From the NCBI RefSeq assembly GCF_046197875.1, contig NZ_CP166991.1, forward strand, positions 620,001 through 684,000: a stretch of 64,000 bases of DNA, written 5' to 3'. The notes beneath the pieces are model-generated. The model saw nothing but the letters and a program-made list of their open reading frames with translations, searched no databases and was not told the origin of the DNA. This document shows, in pieces, positions 9,426 through 17,798 of this stretch. The stretch comes from Methanobrevibacter_A acididurans. Lineage in GTDB: Archaea > Methanobacteriota > Methanobacteria > Methanobacteriales > Methanobacteriaceae. How positions within the stretch are numbered: the first letter of the stretch is position 1; the number at the start of each line of letters is the position of its first letter. Made by a program: the position numbers and the translations under genes.

Positions 9426-11360
9426 TCATCCTCCAAATTTATCAATTTGTACTGGTACTACAAACGGATTACTGTATGTTTTCATTCTTACAAATCCTTT
9501 ATCTTGTGGTGCGAATCTTCTTAATGTGTCTAAGAAGTCTTCGAAGTCATAAAATTTTCGTAGTTCATTTAATTCATCAGTATTATTTAAGTGTGAGATA
9601 AACCAATTTTGAGTATTTTTTAGTATATTACTACTTATACTGCTTACTTCTTGTGTTGCGTAAACTAATCCTAAGTTTAATTTAGCTCCTTCTTTAGCTA
9701 TTCTATTATATATTTGGTTTAAATCTGAATCATCATGTTTTGGGAATAAGTTATGTGCTTCTTCAAAGTAAAATTGTATTGTATTGTTTTCCTTGTTTTT
9801 TATGAAATTTTTTATACTATTTTTGAAGATGTGTTCACATATTCTTTTACTGTAATCGTTTTGTATTTCTCTTTCGCCTTGTGATAGGTCTACAATTATG
9901 ATTTTTCCTTCTCTTAAAAAATTTATTATTTCTTTTTTATAATTATCTGTAGTGGTGGTGTGATGATTGTTTAATACTTCTAAATTTTTGTATCCTCTTA
10001 AATTTTCGTTCGTACTATTTTTTTTACATCTTGTTAACATGATTAATAGGTTTTCTAAATCTTTATCAATCCATGTTCTATTTTCATGTTTTAGAGGATA
10101 ATCTCTTAAGTAAGGTATTTCATCGTGGTGTTGCCAGATTGATGTGAAGAATTCTATTGCATCTTCGTAGCTTATTCCTTCTGTTGGATCTATTCCTACA
10201 TGTGGATCATTAGAAATATGTGAACTTACTGTGAATCTTATCTTCTCTGGATTTCCGTATTTGTCTTTTGGTAGTTCAAATCCTGCTTTATATAAACAAC
10301 ATTGGTATGCTGCTTCTTTTCTTTTATATCTTCTCATTTTACTAAAGTATAAGTCTTTTTCTTCTTGGCTTATTTCCCCTTCTGGTTTTTTAGGAGGATG
10401 TAATTCTATACTTACAAAATCTTCCATGTATCCTGATCTGCTTGTCTGTCCTAGTTTTGTTTTTATAATGTTGAATCCTTCATTGATGTCATGGTAAAAG
10501 TTTGCTCTTAATGTTTTGAAATTAGGTTTGTCTAAAACACTGTATCTTACTACTTTTTCAGGATTTAATATTTCATATATTGCTGTTCCTTCGTCTTGTT
10601 GGTTGCTGTTAGCATATTCTCCATTTATATCGAAAACTATTTGCCCTATCGGATTTTTTGGAGTGTTTAATTTGTCTGTTAATTGTATTATCTTTTTTAA
10701 TGTGTTGGATTTTCCAGTTCTTGTCATTCCAAATATTGCTGTTCTTTTTCCGATGAAGTCTTCACTAGAAACGTATACATTAACTTTATTATGTTTGAAT
10801 CCACAACTACTACTGTACTTTACTTTACCTATACTAACTGGGTGACGTTTTTCTGATTTTTCACATACTCCTAAGTTTACTATTGCTTCTAATGCTTTAT
10901 CTTTTGGTTTGTATATCGTGTAATTACTTGGACTGTAAAAATTGTCAATATCTGATCCGAAGTAAACGTCTCCATTTTCAGTTTTGTGAAATGATCCAAG
11001 GACATTACATTCTAGACCGCTAAAACTGAATGCGTATCTGGTTAGTGGGTCCATTTTTTCTTTTTCACTGGTGTTTGGTTCTTTATAATATTCTATGAGT
11101 GTGCTGAATATTTCTTCTTGGTTTGGTAGGTGGACTTGTCCCATTGCTCTTAAGAGTATTGCTTCGGGATTTTCTCCATTATCATTGTCGTAGTATGCAA
11201 GTAGGAATGTACCTTTTGGAATTCCATGTACTTTGGCTTTACTTTCGTCTCCAATAAGTATGCATGCTTTCGAGTAATCTAAGTAAAATGGTTTTCCTAC
11301 CATTTCTTCTTTGCCTAATGCAAATATATCGTTTTTATTTAGTTCAAATTTTTCTTTCAT
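9426..11360 (-). CDS. herA: HerA-like DNA translocase (FtsK/HerA ATPase)
   Basis: 644 residues from the ATG at 11360; a GTG at 11372 is possible but lies within the ribosome binding site AGGGAGTG. An N-terminal beta-rich HAS-barrel-like region precedes a DUF87 ATPase core with Walker A GMTRTGKSNT (about 210-220) and Walker B IIIVDLSQGE (about 488). The Glu in FYFEEAHNLFP and a later YATQEVSSIS sensor segment complete the HerA/FtsK signature. HerA forms a hexameric DNA pump that works with NurA, encoded immediately downstream with the stop codon embedded in the nurA ribosome binding site. Archaeal HerA-NurA usually sits with mre11-rad50; those genes are not adjacent here. It could serve repair or a defence role. 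Confidence 0.85.
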   Translation of the reverse strand: MKEKFELNKNDIFALGKEEMVGKPFYLDYSKACILIGDESKAKVHGIPKGTFLLAYYDNDNGENPEAILLRAMGQVHLPNQEEIFSTLIEYYKEPNTSEKEKMDPLTRYAFSFSGLECNVLGSFHKTENGDVYFGSDIDNFYSPSNYTIYKPKDKALEAIVNLGVCEKSEKRHPVSIGKVKYSSSCGFKHNKVNVYVSSEDFIGKRTAIFGMTRTGKSNTLKKIIQLTDKLNTPKNPIGQIVFDINGEYANSNQQDEGTAIYEILNPEKVVRYSVLDKPNFKTLRANFYHDINEGFNIIKTKLGQTSRSGYMEDFVSIELHPPKKPEGEISQEEKDLYFSKMRRYKRKEAAYQCCLYKAGFELPKDKYGNPEKIRFTVSSHISNDPHVGIDPTEGISYEDAIEFFTSIWQHHDEIPYLRDYPLKHENRTWIDKDLENLLIMLTRCKKNSTNENLRGYKNLEVLNNHHTTTTDNYKKEIINFLREGKIIIVDLSQGEREIQNDYSKRICEHIFKNSIKNFIKNKENNTIQFYFEEAHNLFPKHDDSDLNQIYNRIAKEGAKLNLGLVYATQEVSSISSNILKNTQNWFISHLNNTDELNELRKFYDFEDFLDTLRRFAPQDKGFVRMKTYSNPFVVPVQIDKFGG

Positions 11361-11454
11361 CTTTACAAGCACTCCCTATAATTTTCTTGTAATATGATTT
11401 ATCTATTTTTTTAATGGTGCTTCTTTTTTGTACTCTTCTTGGGAGGTTTAATTT

Positions 11455-11508
11455 ATAAATTCTTCAAAAATTTTAATTTTTTTTGCTAATGCTTTTTGAA
11501 GAATTTAT
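11455..11508. repeat. Perfect 16-bp inverted repeat upstream of herA
   Basis: ATAAATTCTTCAAAAA (11455-11470) is followed after 22 bases by its exact reverse complement TTTTTGAAGAATTTAT (11493-11508). It lies about 95 bp before the herA start on the minus strand, in the gap shared with the upstream tRNA gene. It could be an operator for herA-nurA or a hairpin in a leader transcript. Confidence 0.6.
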
Positions 11509-11573
11509 TTAATATTTTTTTAATCCATTTTTTGGATTTCAATCCCTTAAATTATTTTTTTTAAGGTGAATGA

Positions 11574-11603
11574 TTAAAGTTAAGATATTTTTTTTAACTT
11601 TAA
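11574..11603. repeat. 10-bp inverted repeat (hairpin) in the herA-tRNA gap
   Basis: TTAAAGTTAA (11574-11583) pairs exactly with TTAACTTTAA (11594-11603) across a T-rich 10-base loop. It could be a hairpin terminator for transcripts from either side or a protein-binding palindrome. Confidence 0.45.
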
Positions 11604-11705
11604 ATTTTTTTTATGAGTGAATTTATAAAGATAATTAAGTAAGGTATATATATTAGGCCTTGTGCTAGAGCATTTGAAAAGTATTATTCAATTTATTAAG
11701 TAATA

Positions 11706-11713
11706 TTTATATA
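11706..11713 (+). promoter_or_regulatory. Possible TATA box (box A) for the tRNA-Lys gene
   Basis: TTTATATA stands in the context AGTAATATTTATATAC, which resembles the archaeal box A. It would place transcription start near 11735, about 44 bases before the tRNA, so a processed 5' leader would be needed. The distance keeps confidence low. Confidence 0.3.
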
Positions 11714-11778
11714 CTAAAATAAACATATTTTAATTTTTAATATAGAATTAATAAAATTATTTTAAAGATTGAGACTAT

Positions 11779-11853
11779 GGGCCTGTAGCTCAGTCTGGCC
11801 AGAGCGCTTGGCTCTTAACCTTGTTGTCGCGGGTTCAATTCCCGTCAGGCCCG
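11779..11853 (+). tRNA. tRNA-Lys (anticodon CTT)
   Basis: Cloverleaf of 75 nt. The acceptor stem GGGCCTG/CAGGCCC pairs perfectly, with G as discriminator. The D stem is GCTC/GAGC and the T arm GCGGG-TTCAATT-CCCGT. The anticodon loop CTCTTAA gives anticodon CTT, which reads AAG (Lys). No intron is seen and CCA is not encoded. The anticodon stem is unusual: CTTGG opposite CCTTG leaves only three Watson-Crick pairs around two adjacent U-U mismatches. The other helices are intact, so the gene could still be functional. Confidence 0.85.
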
Positions 11854-12108
11854 TATAACTTTTTTTAACTTTAAAATTTTTTACATAATTGGAATTGTAA
11901 ATTATATAAGATTAATAGAAACCCTTATAAATGATTAAAACAAAAATCTTATTATCGTTGTAATAGTAACTAATTTTTAATATAACTATTAATACTTTTT
12001 TAATATTTACAAAAAAATTATCAACAATATACTAAACGATACTTTTTTAGGGACTAAAATAAAATCTTATTTTTATTATATATCCCGTGGATGTGGCCCA
12101 TTTTAAAA

Positions 12109-12135
12109 ATAAAATAATTTAAGAAATTATTTTAT
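12109..12135. repeat. 12-bp inverted repeat in the L15e leader
   Basis: ATAAAATAATTT (12109-12120) and AAATTATTTTAT (12124-12135) are exact reverse complements separated by AAG. The hairpin sits 42 bp before the L15e start, downstream of a TATA-like TTATTATATA. It may be part of the mRNA leader of the RNA-processing operon. Confidence 0.45.
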
Positions 12136-12177
12136 AATCATTAAAAAGGCTGAACTAAATTAAAGGTGTAACTTAAA

Positions 12178-12765
12178 ATGATGTATAAATATATTAAAGA
12201 AGCATGGAGAAATCCATCTGAATCTTACGTAAGAGAACTTATGTGGCAAAGAGCTCCTGTTTGGAGAAGAGAAAATGTCATAACCAGAATAGAAAGACCT
12301 ACTCGTATAGACAGAGCACGATCCTTAGGATACAAAGCTAAAAAAGGATATGTAATGGTACGTACTCGAGTAAGAAGAGGAACACGTCGAAAAACTCGTT
12401 TCACCAGTGGTCGTAAACCAAAACGAATGGGTGTAAACAAAATCACAACAGCTAAAAGTATTCAAAGAATAGCTGAAGAACGTGTAAGTAAAAAATATCC
12501 AAACCTTGAAGTTTTAAACAGTTACTGGGTATGGTCTGATGGTAAATTCAAATACTATGAAGTTATCCTTGTTGACCCACAAAGTCCTTCAATCAAAAAT
12601 GATTCTAAAATTAACTGGATTTGCGAACCTCAACACAAAAACCGAGCACTTAGAGGATTAACTAGTGCAGGTACTAAAGGTAGAGGTATTAGCAAAAAAG
12701 GTAAAGGAAGAAAGAAAGTAGGTAAAAACAAATACGGAAAATTCAAAAACTCTAGTAAATTCTAA
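12178..12765 (+). CDS. rpl15e: 50S ribosomal protein L15e
   Basis: 195 residues, the normal length for archaeal L15e. The product opens MMYKYIKEAW, matching the conserved MYKYI(R/K)EAW start. It is strongly basic with the family segments RARSLGYKAKKGY and RKTRFTSGRKPKRMG and the conserved ILVDP region, ending in a basic glycine-lysine tail. Two consecutive ATGs (12178, 12181) follow AAAGGTG; homology favours the second, but the difference is one residue. L15e is a structural protein of the large subunit. It is the first gene of the archaeal RNA-processing cluster seen here. Confidence 0.96.
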   Translation: MMYKYIKEAWRNPSESYVRELMWQRAPVWRRENVITRIERPTRIDRARSLGYKAKKGYVMVRTRVRRGTRRKTRFTSGRKPKRMGVNKITTAKSIQRIAEERVSKKYPNLEVLNSYWVWSDGKFKYYEVILVDPQSPSIKNDSKINWICEPQHKNRALRGLTSAGTKGRGISKKGKGRKKVGKNKYGKFKNSSKF

Positions 12766-12922
12766 AGTTTTAATTTCCTTTTTTTTTTACATTTCTTTTA
12801 ATTTTTACTTTTTTTCTAAAAAATAAATAAAATATAATTAAATAAAAACTATTTCTTATATAACAAAAAAATTAATAGAAAAAAATCATAAAAGATTTTT
12901 TCTAATAGGATTATTAAAAATT

Positions 12923-13342
12923 ATGATACATAATATTCGCTTCAGATTATTCATATATGAAAATGAAGATCCTGAAGAACTTATTTTAGCATTACTTAAT
13001 ATTTTACCTACTGCAGAATATGAAGTAGAAATGGCTGAAGGTTTACTTGGTGAACCTATGCAAATATTAACTGGTAGAATAGATAAAAAAAGAGATTGTA
13101 AAGATTTTCTTAAAAATTTACTTGAAACAGATCAAGAACAATTAATCAAACTTAACAAAGATTTAAATTCTAAAATGGATCATAGTGGTAACCTATTTTT
13201 AAGATTAGATAAAACAGATGCAATAGATGATATTTGGACCATTATTGATAAAGGAGATGCAATACATTTAAAAATAAAAATAGAAGCATATCCTGCAAAA
13301 AAAGAAATTGCAATGAAAAATTTATCAGAAATCTTACCATAA
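12923..13342 (+). CDS. COG1325 RNA-binding protein (predicted exosome-associated subunit)
   Basis: 139 residues. It matches the archaeal COG1325/DUF54 family: an opening IHNIRFRLFIYENED strand followed by the GEPMQILTG segment and a helical middle. Members lie between L15e and the RNase P genes in many euryarchaea, exactly as here, and are predicted to bind structured RNA with the exosome. No strong ribosome binding site is visible. It probably belongs to one transcription unit with the RNase P genes that follow 46 bases later. Confidence 0.8.
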   Translation: MIHNIRFRLFIYENEDPEELILALLNILPTAEYEVEMAEGLLGEPMQILTGRIDKKRDCKDFLKNLLETDQEQLIKLNKDLNSKMDHSGNLFLRLDKTDAIDDIWTIIDKGDAIHLKIKIEAYPAKKEIAMKNLSEILP

Positions 13343-13388
13343 ATATTAACAATATTAATAATTAATAAAAAGGAGACGGCCTTAAATA

Positions 13389-14108
13389 ATGAAATATTAT
13401 GATTTTAACTTAAAAGGATCTAATTATCAAAATGACCTAAAACTCTTAAATGAAGCTCATAATCTAAATTGGGATTATGTGAAAATAATGTATTCACAAG
13501 AAGAGTATACAAATGCACTTAATAATGAAAACATTTTAAGAGATGAAGAGAAAAAATTAGGTATAAATTTTGATTATGGTTTAGAAATCAATACAAATAA
13601 TCCTGAAGAATTACGTAAACTTACACGTAAAAATCGTAGTAAAATCAAATACATTTCATGTTTAGGTGGAAATTTAAAAATAAACCGTGCAGCCCTTGAA
13701 AATCGTCAAATAGATACTTTATCAAGACCTTATTATCATCGTCGAGATTCTGGTATGAATCATGTTCTAGCTAAACTTGCACGAGATAATAATGTATGTG
13801 TGGAATTATCACTTAAAGATATTTTAACTAATCACTTATCATATCGTGCAAAAGTAATTTCATATTTTAAAGAAATCTTATTATTTCAACGTAAATATAA
13901 GTTTCCATTAATTTTAACAAGTGGCGCTACTAATTTTTATGATACTAAATCAGTTAAGGATTTTTTATCAATTTTCAATTCTATAGGATTTACTAATGAA
14001 GAAATAAATAATGCAATATCTACGGTACCTTCTAATATTATCGATTTTAACAATAATAGGGAAAATATGGTTATTGAGGGCGTATGCATAGTAGATGATG
14101 ACTTATGA
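13389..14108 (+). CDS. rnp3: RNase P protein component 3 (Rpp30)
   Basis: 239 residues. TIM-barrel Rpp30 family: MKYYDFNLKG start, LEINTNNPEEL, the segment VELSLKDIL and the late LILTSGATNFYD motif are all as expected. Rpp30 binds RNase P RNA together with Pop5 and activates tRNA 5' processing. A good ribosome binding site (AAAAGGAGA) precedes the ATG. The stop overlaps the pop5 start by 4 bases (ATGA), which implies translational coupling of two physically interacting subunits. Confidence 0.93.
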   Translation: MKYYDFNLKGSNYQNDLKLLNEAHNLNWDYVKIMYSQEEYTNALNNENILRDEEKKLGINFDYGLEINTNNPEELRKLTRKNRSKIKYISCLGGNLKINRAALENRQIDTLSRPYYHRRDSGMNHVLAKLARDNNVCVELSLKDILTNHLSYRAKVISYFKEILLFQRKYKFPLILTSGATNFYDTKSVKDFLSIFNSIGFTNEEINNAISTVPSNIIDFNNNRENMVIEGVCIVDDDL

Positions 14109-14464
14109 AACTAAAAGTTTTACCTCCAACTCTTCGTAAAAATAAAAGATATTTAACTTTAGATATTAAATCTGAAGTTAAACACAATAAGGATGATTTT
14201 GTTTTAGCTATATGGGATTCATGCATAAGATTTTGGGGAGAACAAGAAACTAGTAATTTTGATTTATGGTTAATGAAATTATTTTATGATGATGAATCTG
14301 ATGATTTTTACCATTATCGTGCTGTTCTCAAATGTCAACGAGGATATGAAGAGGAAGTTCGTGCAGCATTAGCATTATCAACTCGTTATAATAATAAAAA
14401 AATTAACATTACAACTATTGGTTTATCTGGAACTATTAAATCAGCTGTAGATAAATATATTTAA
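14105..14464 (+). CDS. rnp2: RNase P protein component 2 (Pop5)
   Basis: 119 residues. The Pop5/Rpp14 family is recognised from the start MKLKVLPPTLRKNKRYL, the central LYxxYxVLKCQRGYEEEVR-like segment and the end ISTIGLSGTIK-like motif. It forms a heterotetramer with Rpp30 on RNase P RNA. It begins inside the stop codon of rnp3. In related genomes the proteasome alpha gene follows directly; here an insert of about 2.5 kb separates them. Confidence 0.92.
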   Translation: MKLKVLPPTLRKNKRYLTLDIKSEVKHNKDDFVLAIWDSCIRFWGEQETSNFDLWLMKLFYDDESDDFYHYRAVLKCQRGYEEEVRAALALSTRYNNKKINITTIGLSGTIKSAVDKYI

Positions 14465-14610
14465 ACAATTATTCTCATATCTTTTTTTAAAATTTTCTAA
14501 TTTTCATTTTATCAATATTTTATTAACTAATAAATTATAATACATTTAATTAATTATTATAAAAATTTATTATTTTAATAGAAAAAATAGGATAAGGAGA
14601 TTTTTATGCA

Positions 14611-15840
14611 ATGTTAACTAATATTAATCAATATAATTATGCTACATGTTTTATTAAAGATTATATTAATGAAAATAATTTAAAGTATAATTGTCCTTTA
14701 AAGATTAAGGAAGTATATAATGATTTTCAAAATAAATTTTCACCTTATATATTAAAAAATTTGAGGGATGATGAAATTTTAGATTATCTATTTTTACATG
14801 ATTTTGATAAGGATAATTTAGCTTATATTTTAGAAAATTTTGAAACTAATTTTACAGGTGCACTTGGTTTAAGTAGTCCATATAAATATCGTTTGTTTAA
14901 AAAGAATAATCAATGGGTTTGGGGTGCAACAAGTAAACATTTAGAAAAATTATCTACAGATGATGCTATTATTAAAGCTAAACTAATTAGGGATGCTCTT
15001 ATAAAAGGTGCGGATTTAATTCAATCAGCTACTCTTATTTCTTCAGAGGATTATATAAATCTTGAAAAGGCTTTAGTAAATATTTTTAATGATTCAAAAG
15101 TTTCACCAACATCTTCTTGGGTTCATAAGTATTATCATTTAATTTTTCCAAAAAAATTCATAAATTTCCATTCATTAACTTGGAGATCTTATATTTTAAA
15201 CAATTTAAATATTTCACCCTCTTCTAATTTTTATGGATGTGATGGGCAAGTGTTTTCAATTATTCATGGGGCTGATTTAAATCTTTATAGTTTTAATATG
15301 GTTTTTAATCAAATGATTAGTGAAAACATTTTACCTTTAAATAAATCTAAGGGTAAGGATTTTAATGTTTGGCTTTTATCACCTGAGGATAATCTAGATT
15401 TATGGAGTGAATTTAAGTTAAATAATTTTATAAGTATAGGTTTTTCTAAATTAGGTAATTTAAATAATTTTGAGAATATTCATGAAATTAGGTATGAATT
15501 AGATGAGAATTATCCTGGTTCTTTAAATCAGATTAATAATTCAAAAGCTTTGTGTGATTTTTTAAAACAAATGAGTATTGGGGATTATGTTTTTATTAGA
15601 ATTGGGGGAGATAAACTTTTAGGTTTAGGGCGGATTGTTTCTGATTATAAATTTAGTGAAGATTTTAATCATTATCGTGATGTGGAATGGTTAAAAATTG
15701 ATGATATTGTTGTTGGGGATCCTTTAGCTCCATTTTTGCCTTTAATTTTAACAAAAATTACTAATATTAATAAAAACAGATTCAGGGGTCATGATTTTTA
15801 TAAAGCTTTAGGTGAAAAATTTGGTTATGAATTAGAATAA
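14611..15840 (+). CDS. McrB-like specificity protein: N-terminal helical region plus EVE/PUA-like domain, no AAA motor
   Basis: 409 residues. The middle contains SSWVHKYYHLIFPKKFINFH and YGCDGQVFSI, reminiscent of the N-terminal region of McrB-type restriction proteins. The C-terminal half (about 250-380) has WSEFKLNNFISIGFSKLGN and GDYVFIRIGGDKLLGLGRI, matching EVE/PUA-like modules that read modified bases. There is no Walker motif, no AAA+ domain and no mcrC next to it, so this is an orphan sensor or the remains of a longer gene. The ATG at 14611 follows AAGGAG; an ATG at 14606 opens a three-codon reading frame overlapping the start. It interrupts the RNase P-proteasome gene order, which suggests insertion of a defence gene. 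Confidence 0.55.
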   Translation: MLTNINQYNYATCFIKDYINENNLKYNCPLKIKEVYNDFQNKFSPYILKNLRDDEILDYLFLHDFDKDNLAYILENFETNFTGALGLSSPYKYRLFKKNNQWVWGATSKHLEKLSTDDAIIKAKLIRDALIKGADLIQSATLISSEDYINLEKALVNIFNDSKVSPTSSWVHKYYHLIFPKKFINFHSLTWRSYILNNLNISPSSNFYGCDGQVFSIIHGADLNLYSFNMVFNQMISENILPLNKSKGKDFNVWLLSPEDNLDLWSEFKLNNFISIGFSKLGNLNNFENIHEIRYELDENYPGSLNQINNSKALCDFLKQMSIGDYVFIRIGGDKLLGLGRIVSDYKFSEDFNHYRDVEWLKIDDIVVGDPLAPFLPLILTKITNINKNRFRGHDFYKALGEKFGYELE

Positions 15841-15880
15841 ATTTAAAAAAAAGTGGGGGGGAATATTGTGGGTGATGTTT

Positions 15881-16519
15881 TTAGAATTTAATTTTTGGTG
15901 TTATTCTATCTTCATCACTTATTTGGAAATAATTTATTGGTTTAAAGTTGAATAGGAGTGCTACTATATTTGTTGGTATTTGTTGGCATAGGTTATTGTA
16001 GTTTAATACTTTATTATTAAAATTTTCCCTATAATTTGCAATTTGTCCTTCAATTTGGTTTAATTGGTTTTGTAAGTCTTGAAAATTTGTATTAGCTTTT
16101 AAATCAGGATAATTTTCGGCAACCATAAATAAATTATTAAGAGTTTCAGTTAATTTATTATTAGCATTTAATGCACTTTTAACAGTATCCGCATTTTTCA
16201 AACCAGATCTAGCTTCAGTTACTTCATTTAAGGTTTCTTTTTCATGACTTGCATATCCTTTAACGGTTTCTACCAGATTAGGGATTAAATCCATTCTTCG
16301 GTTTAATTGGACGTCAATTTGAGCCCAACTATTATCAACACTATTTCTCCCATTAATTAGTTCATTGTATCCTTTAAATAGTAAATAAGCTATTATTACT
16401 ATGAAAGCACCAATTAAAGAGCAAATCCAATTGTTCGGATAACCTAAATTACTTGTAAAGATTAAGAATATTATTAGACTTATAAAACCATATAATAGAC
16501 TTCTACTAATATCGTTCAT
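15881..16519 (-). CDS. LemA family membrane protein
   Basis: 212 residues. Two hydrophobic spans lie at about 10-25 and 32-49, followed by the LemA signature NSVDNSWAQIDVQLNRRMDL and ETVKGYASHEKETL. The remainder is a long helical bundle ending in FKPINYFQ, near the usual LemA length. AAAGGGGAT precedes the ATG. LemA proteins are inner-membrane proteins of unclear role, some tied to envelope stress. It is transcribed against its neighbours and belongs to the insert that splits the exosome cluster. Confidence 0.88.
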   Translation of the reverse strand: MNDISRSLLYGFISLIIFLIFTSNLGYPNNWICSLIGAFIVIIAYLLFKGYNELINGRNSVDNSWAQIDVQLNRRMDLIPNLVETVKGYASHEKETLNEVTEARSGLKNADTVKSALNANNKLTETLNNLFMVAENYPDLKANTNFQDLQNQLNQIEGQIANYRENFNNKVLNYNNLCQQIPTNIVALLFNFKPINYFQISDEDRITPKIKF

Positions 16520-16967
16520 TTTTAAATCCCCTTTTTTGTTGTTTTTTAAATATATAATTCAATTTAAATAATTAGTTTTCTATAAAATCTATTAAATAAA
16601 TTTTTTCTATTTTTAAGAGTTTTTTTTATAATAAAGTTTATTAACTAATTTAAGTATAAATAAATAAGAACAAGAATTAGTAGGATTAAAAAAAACTTTT
16701 ACCAAGTAAAGGATATTTGGTTTATTTTTAAGAATTGCTTATATTTTAATAATAAAATTATAAGTAGAAAAAAATGTGGTAAGGATTTAGTTTTTTTGTA
16801 GAATTAGGCTTTGTCTTTATTGTGGAATTAATATTGAGTATTTTTTTCATTTTCTTATATGATTTAATAAACTTTTTTTTATTCCTCTATTATATGAAAA
16901 ATGTATTTTTGTATTTATAAGAATTGATTTGATTTAAAAAAAAATATTTAGTGAGGTATTGAATAAT
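16520..16967. other. Non-coding AT-rich gap upstream of psmA
   Basis: About 450 bp between the divergent LemA and proteasome alpha genes. I see no reading frame, RNA gene or strong repeat. It must contain promoters for both directions; several TTTATA-like stretches exist but none can be singled out. GTGAGGT at 16951-16957 is the psmA ribosome binding site. Confidence 0.5.
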
Positions 16968-17798
16968 ATGCAACCTTTACAACAACAAAATGCTGGATAT
17001 GATAGAGCTATAACCGTATTCAGTCCAGATGGAAGACTTTTCCAAGTAGAATATGCAAGAGAAGCTGTTAAACGTGGAACTACCAGTTTAGGTGTTAAAT
17101 CTAAGGATGGTGTAGTTCTTGTCGTGGATAAAAGAACAACTAGTAGATTAGTCGAAACTAAATCTATTGAGAAGATTTTCCAAATTGATGATCATATTGG
17201 AGCTGCTACTAGTGGTCTTGTGGCTGATGCTCGTGCTTTAATTGATCGTGCTCGTGTAGAAGCTCAAATTAATAAAATTAGTTATAATGAACCTATTCGT
17301 GTTGAAGCTTTAGCTAAAAAGATTTGTGATTTAAAACAATTATACACTCAAAATGGTGGTGTTAGACCTTTTGGTTCTGCTTTAATTATTGGTGGAGTAA
17401 ATAAGAAAGGATGCCGATTGTTTGAAACTGATCCTAGTGGAGCATTAATTGAATATAAAGCTACTGCTATAGGTTCTGGTCGTAGCGATGCTATGGATTA
17501 TTTCGAAGAAAACTATAAGGAAGATTTAAGTCTTGATGAAGCTATAGATTTAGCATTAGATGCTGTTTATGTTGCAACTAGTGGTAAAGTTACAGATAAA
17601 TCAGTTGAAATTGCTGTTATTGAAGCTGAAACAAAAACTTATAGAAAATTAGACCATGATGAAGTAACAAAATATGTTGAAACTCTTTTAGAACGTAACG
17701 CTCCAGAAGAAGATGAAGACGAAGAAGATGCTGATGCTGAAGAATCCGAAGATAAAGAAGATGCTGATGCTGAAGAATCTGAAGATAAAGTAGAATAA
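16968..17798 (+). CDS. psmA: Proteasome subunit alpha
   Basis: 276 residues from the ATG at 16968, preferred over the upstream TTG (16959) because the product then begins MQPLQQQNAGYDRAITVFSP, as in the family, and because GTGAGGT lies 10 bases before it. The alpha-subunit signature GRLFQVEYAREAVKRG is complete. Alpha subunits form the outer rings and gate of the 20S proteasome. The C-terminus carries an acidic tail (about 246-276) longer than usual, built partly from a duplicated 11-residue unit DADAEESEDKE. It heads the second half of the exosome superoperon. Confidence 0.96.
   Translation: MQPLQQQNAGYDRAITVFSPDGRLFQVEYAREAVKRGTTSLGVKSKDGVVLVVDKRTTSRLVETKSIEKIFQIDDHIGAATSGLVADARALIDRARVEAQINKISYNEPIRVEALAKKICDLKQLYTQNGGVRPFGSALIIGGVNKKGCRLFETDPSGALIEYKATAIGSGRSDAMDYFEENYKEDLSLDEAIDLALDAVYVATSGKVTDKSVEIAVIEAETKTYRKLDHDEVTKYVETLLERNAPEEDEDEEDADAEESEDKEDADAEESEDKVE
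17724..17789 (+). repeat. psmA: 33-bp tandem duplication in the psmA tail
   Basis: Units at 17724-17756 and 17757-17789 differ at a single base (C versus T in the eighth codon, silent). Each adds 11 acidic residues in frame to the C-terminus of proteasome alpha. Confidence 0.9.

Noticed and set aside
9301..9552. Plus-strand frame over the NurA/HerA junction
   Set aside because: Lies antisense in real genes, with no start signal and hydrophobic low-complexity product.
10231..10845. Two plus-strand frames antisense to HerA
   Set aside because: Shadow frames of the HerA coding sequence; no ribosome binding site and no similarity.
12225..12446. Minus-strand frame inside L15e
   Set aside because: Shadow of a highly conserved ribosomal protein gene.
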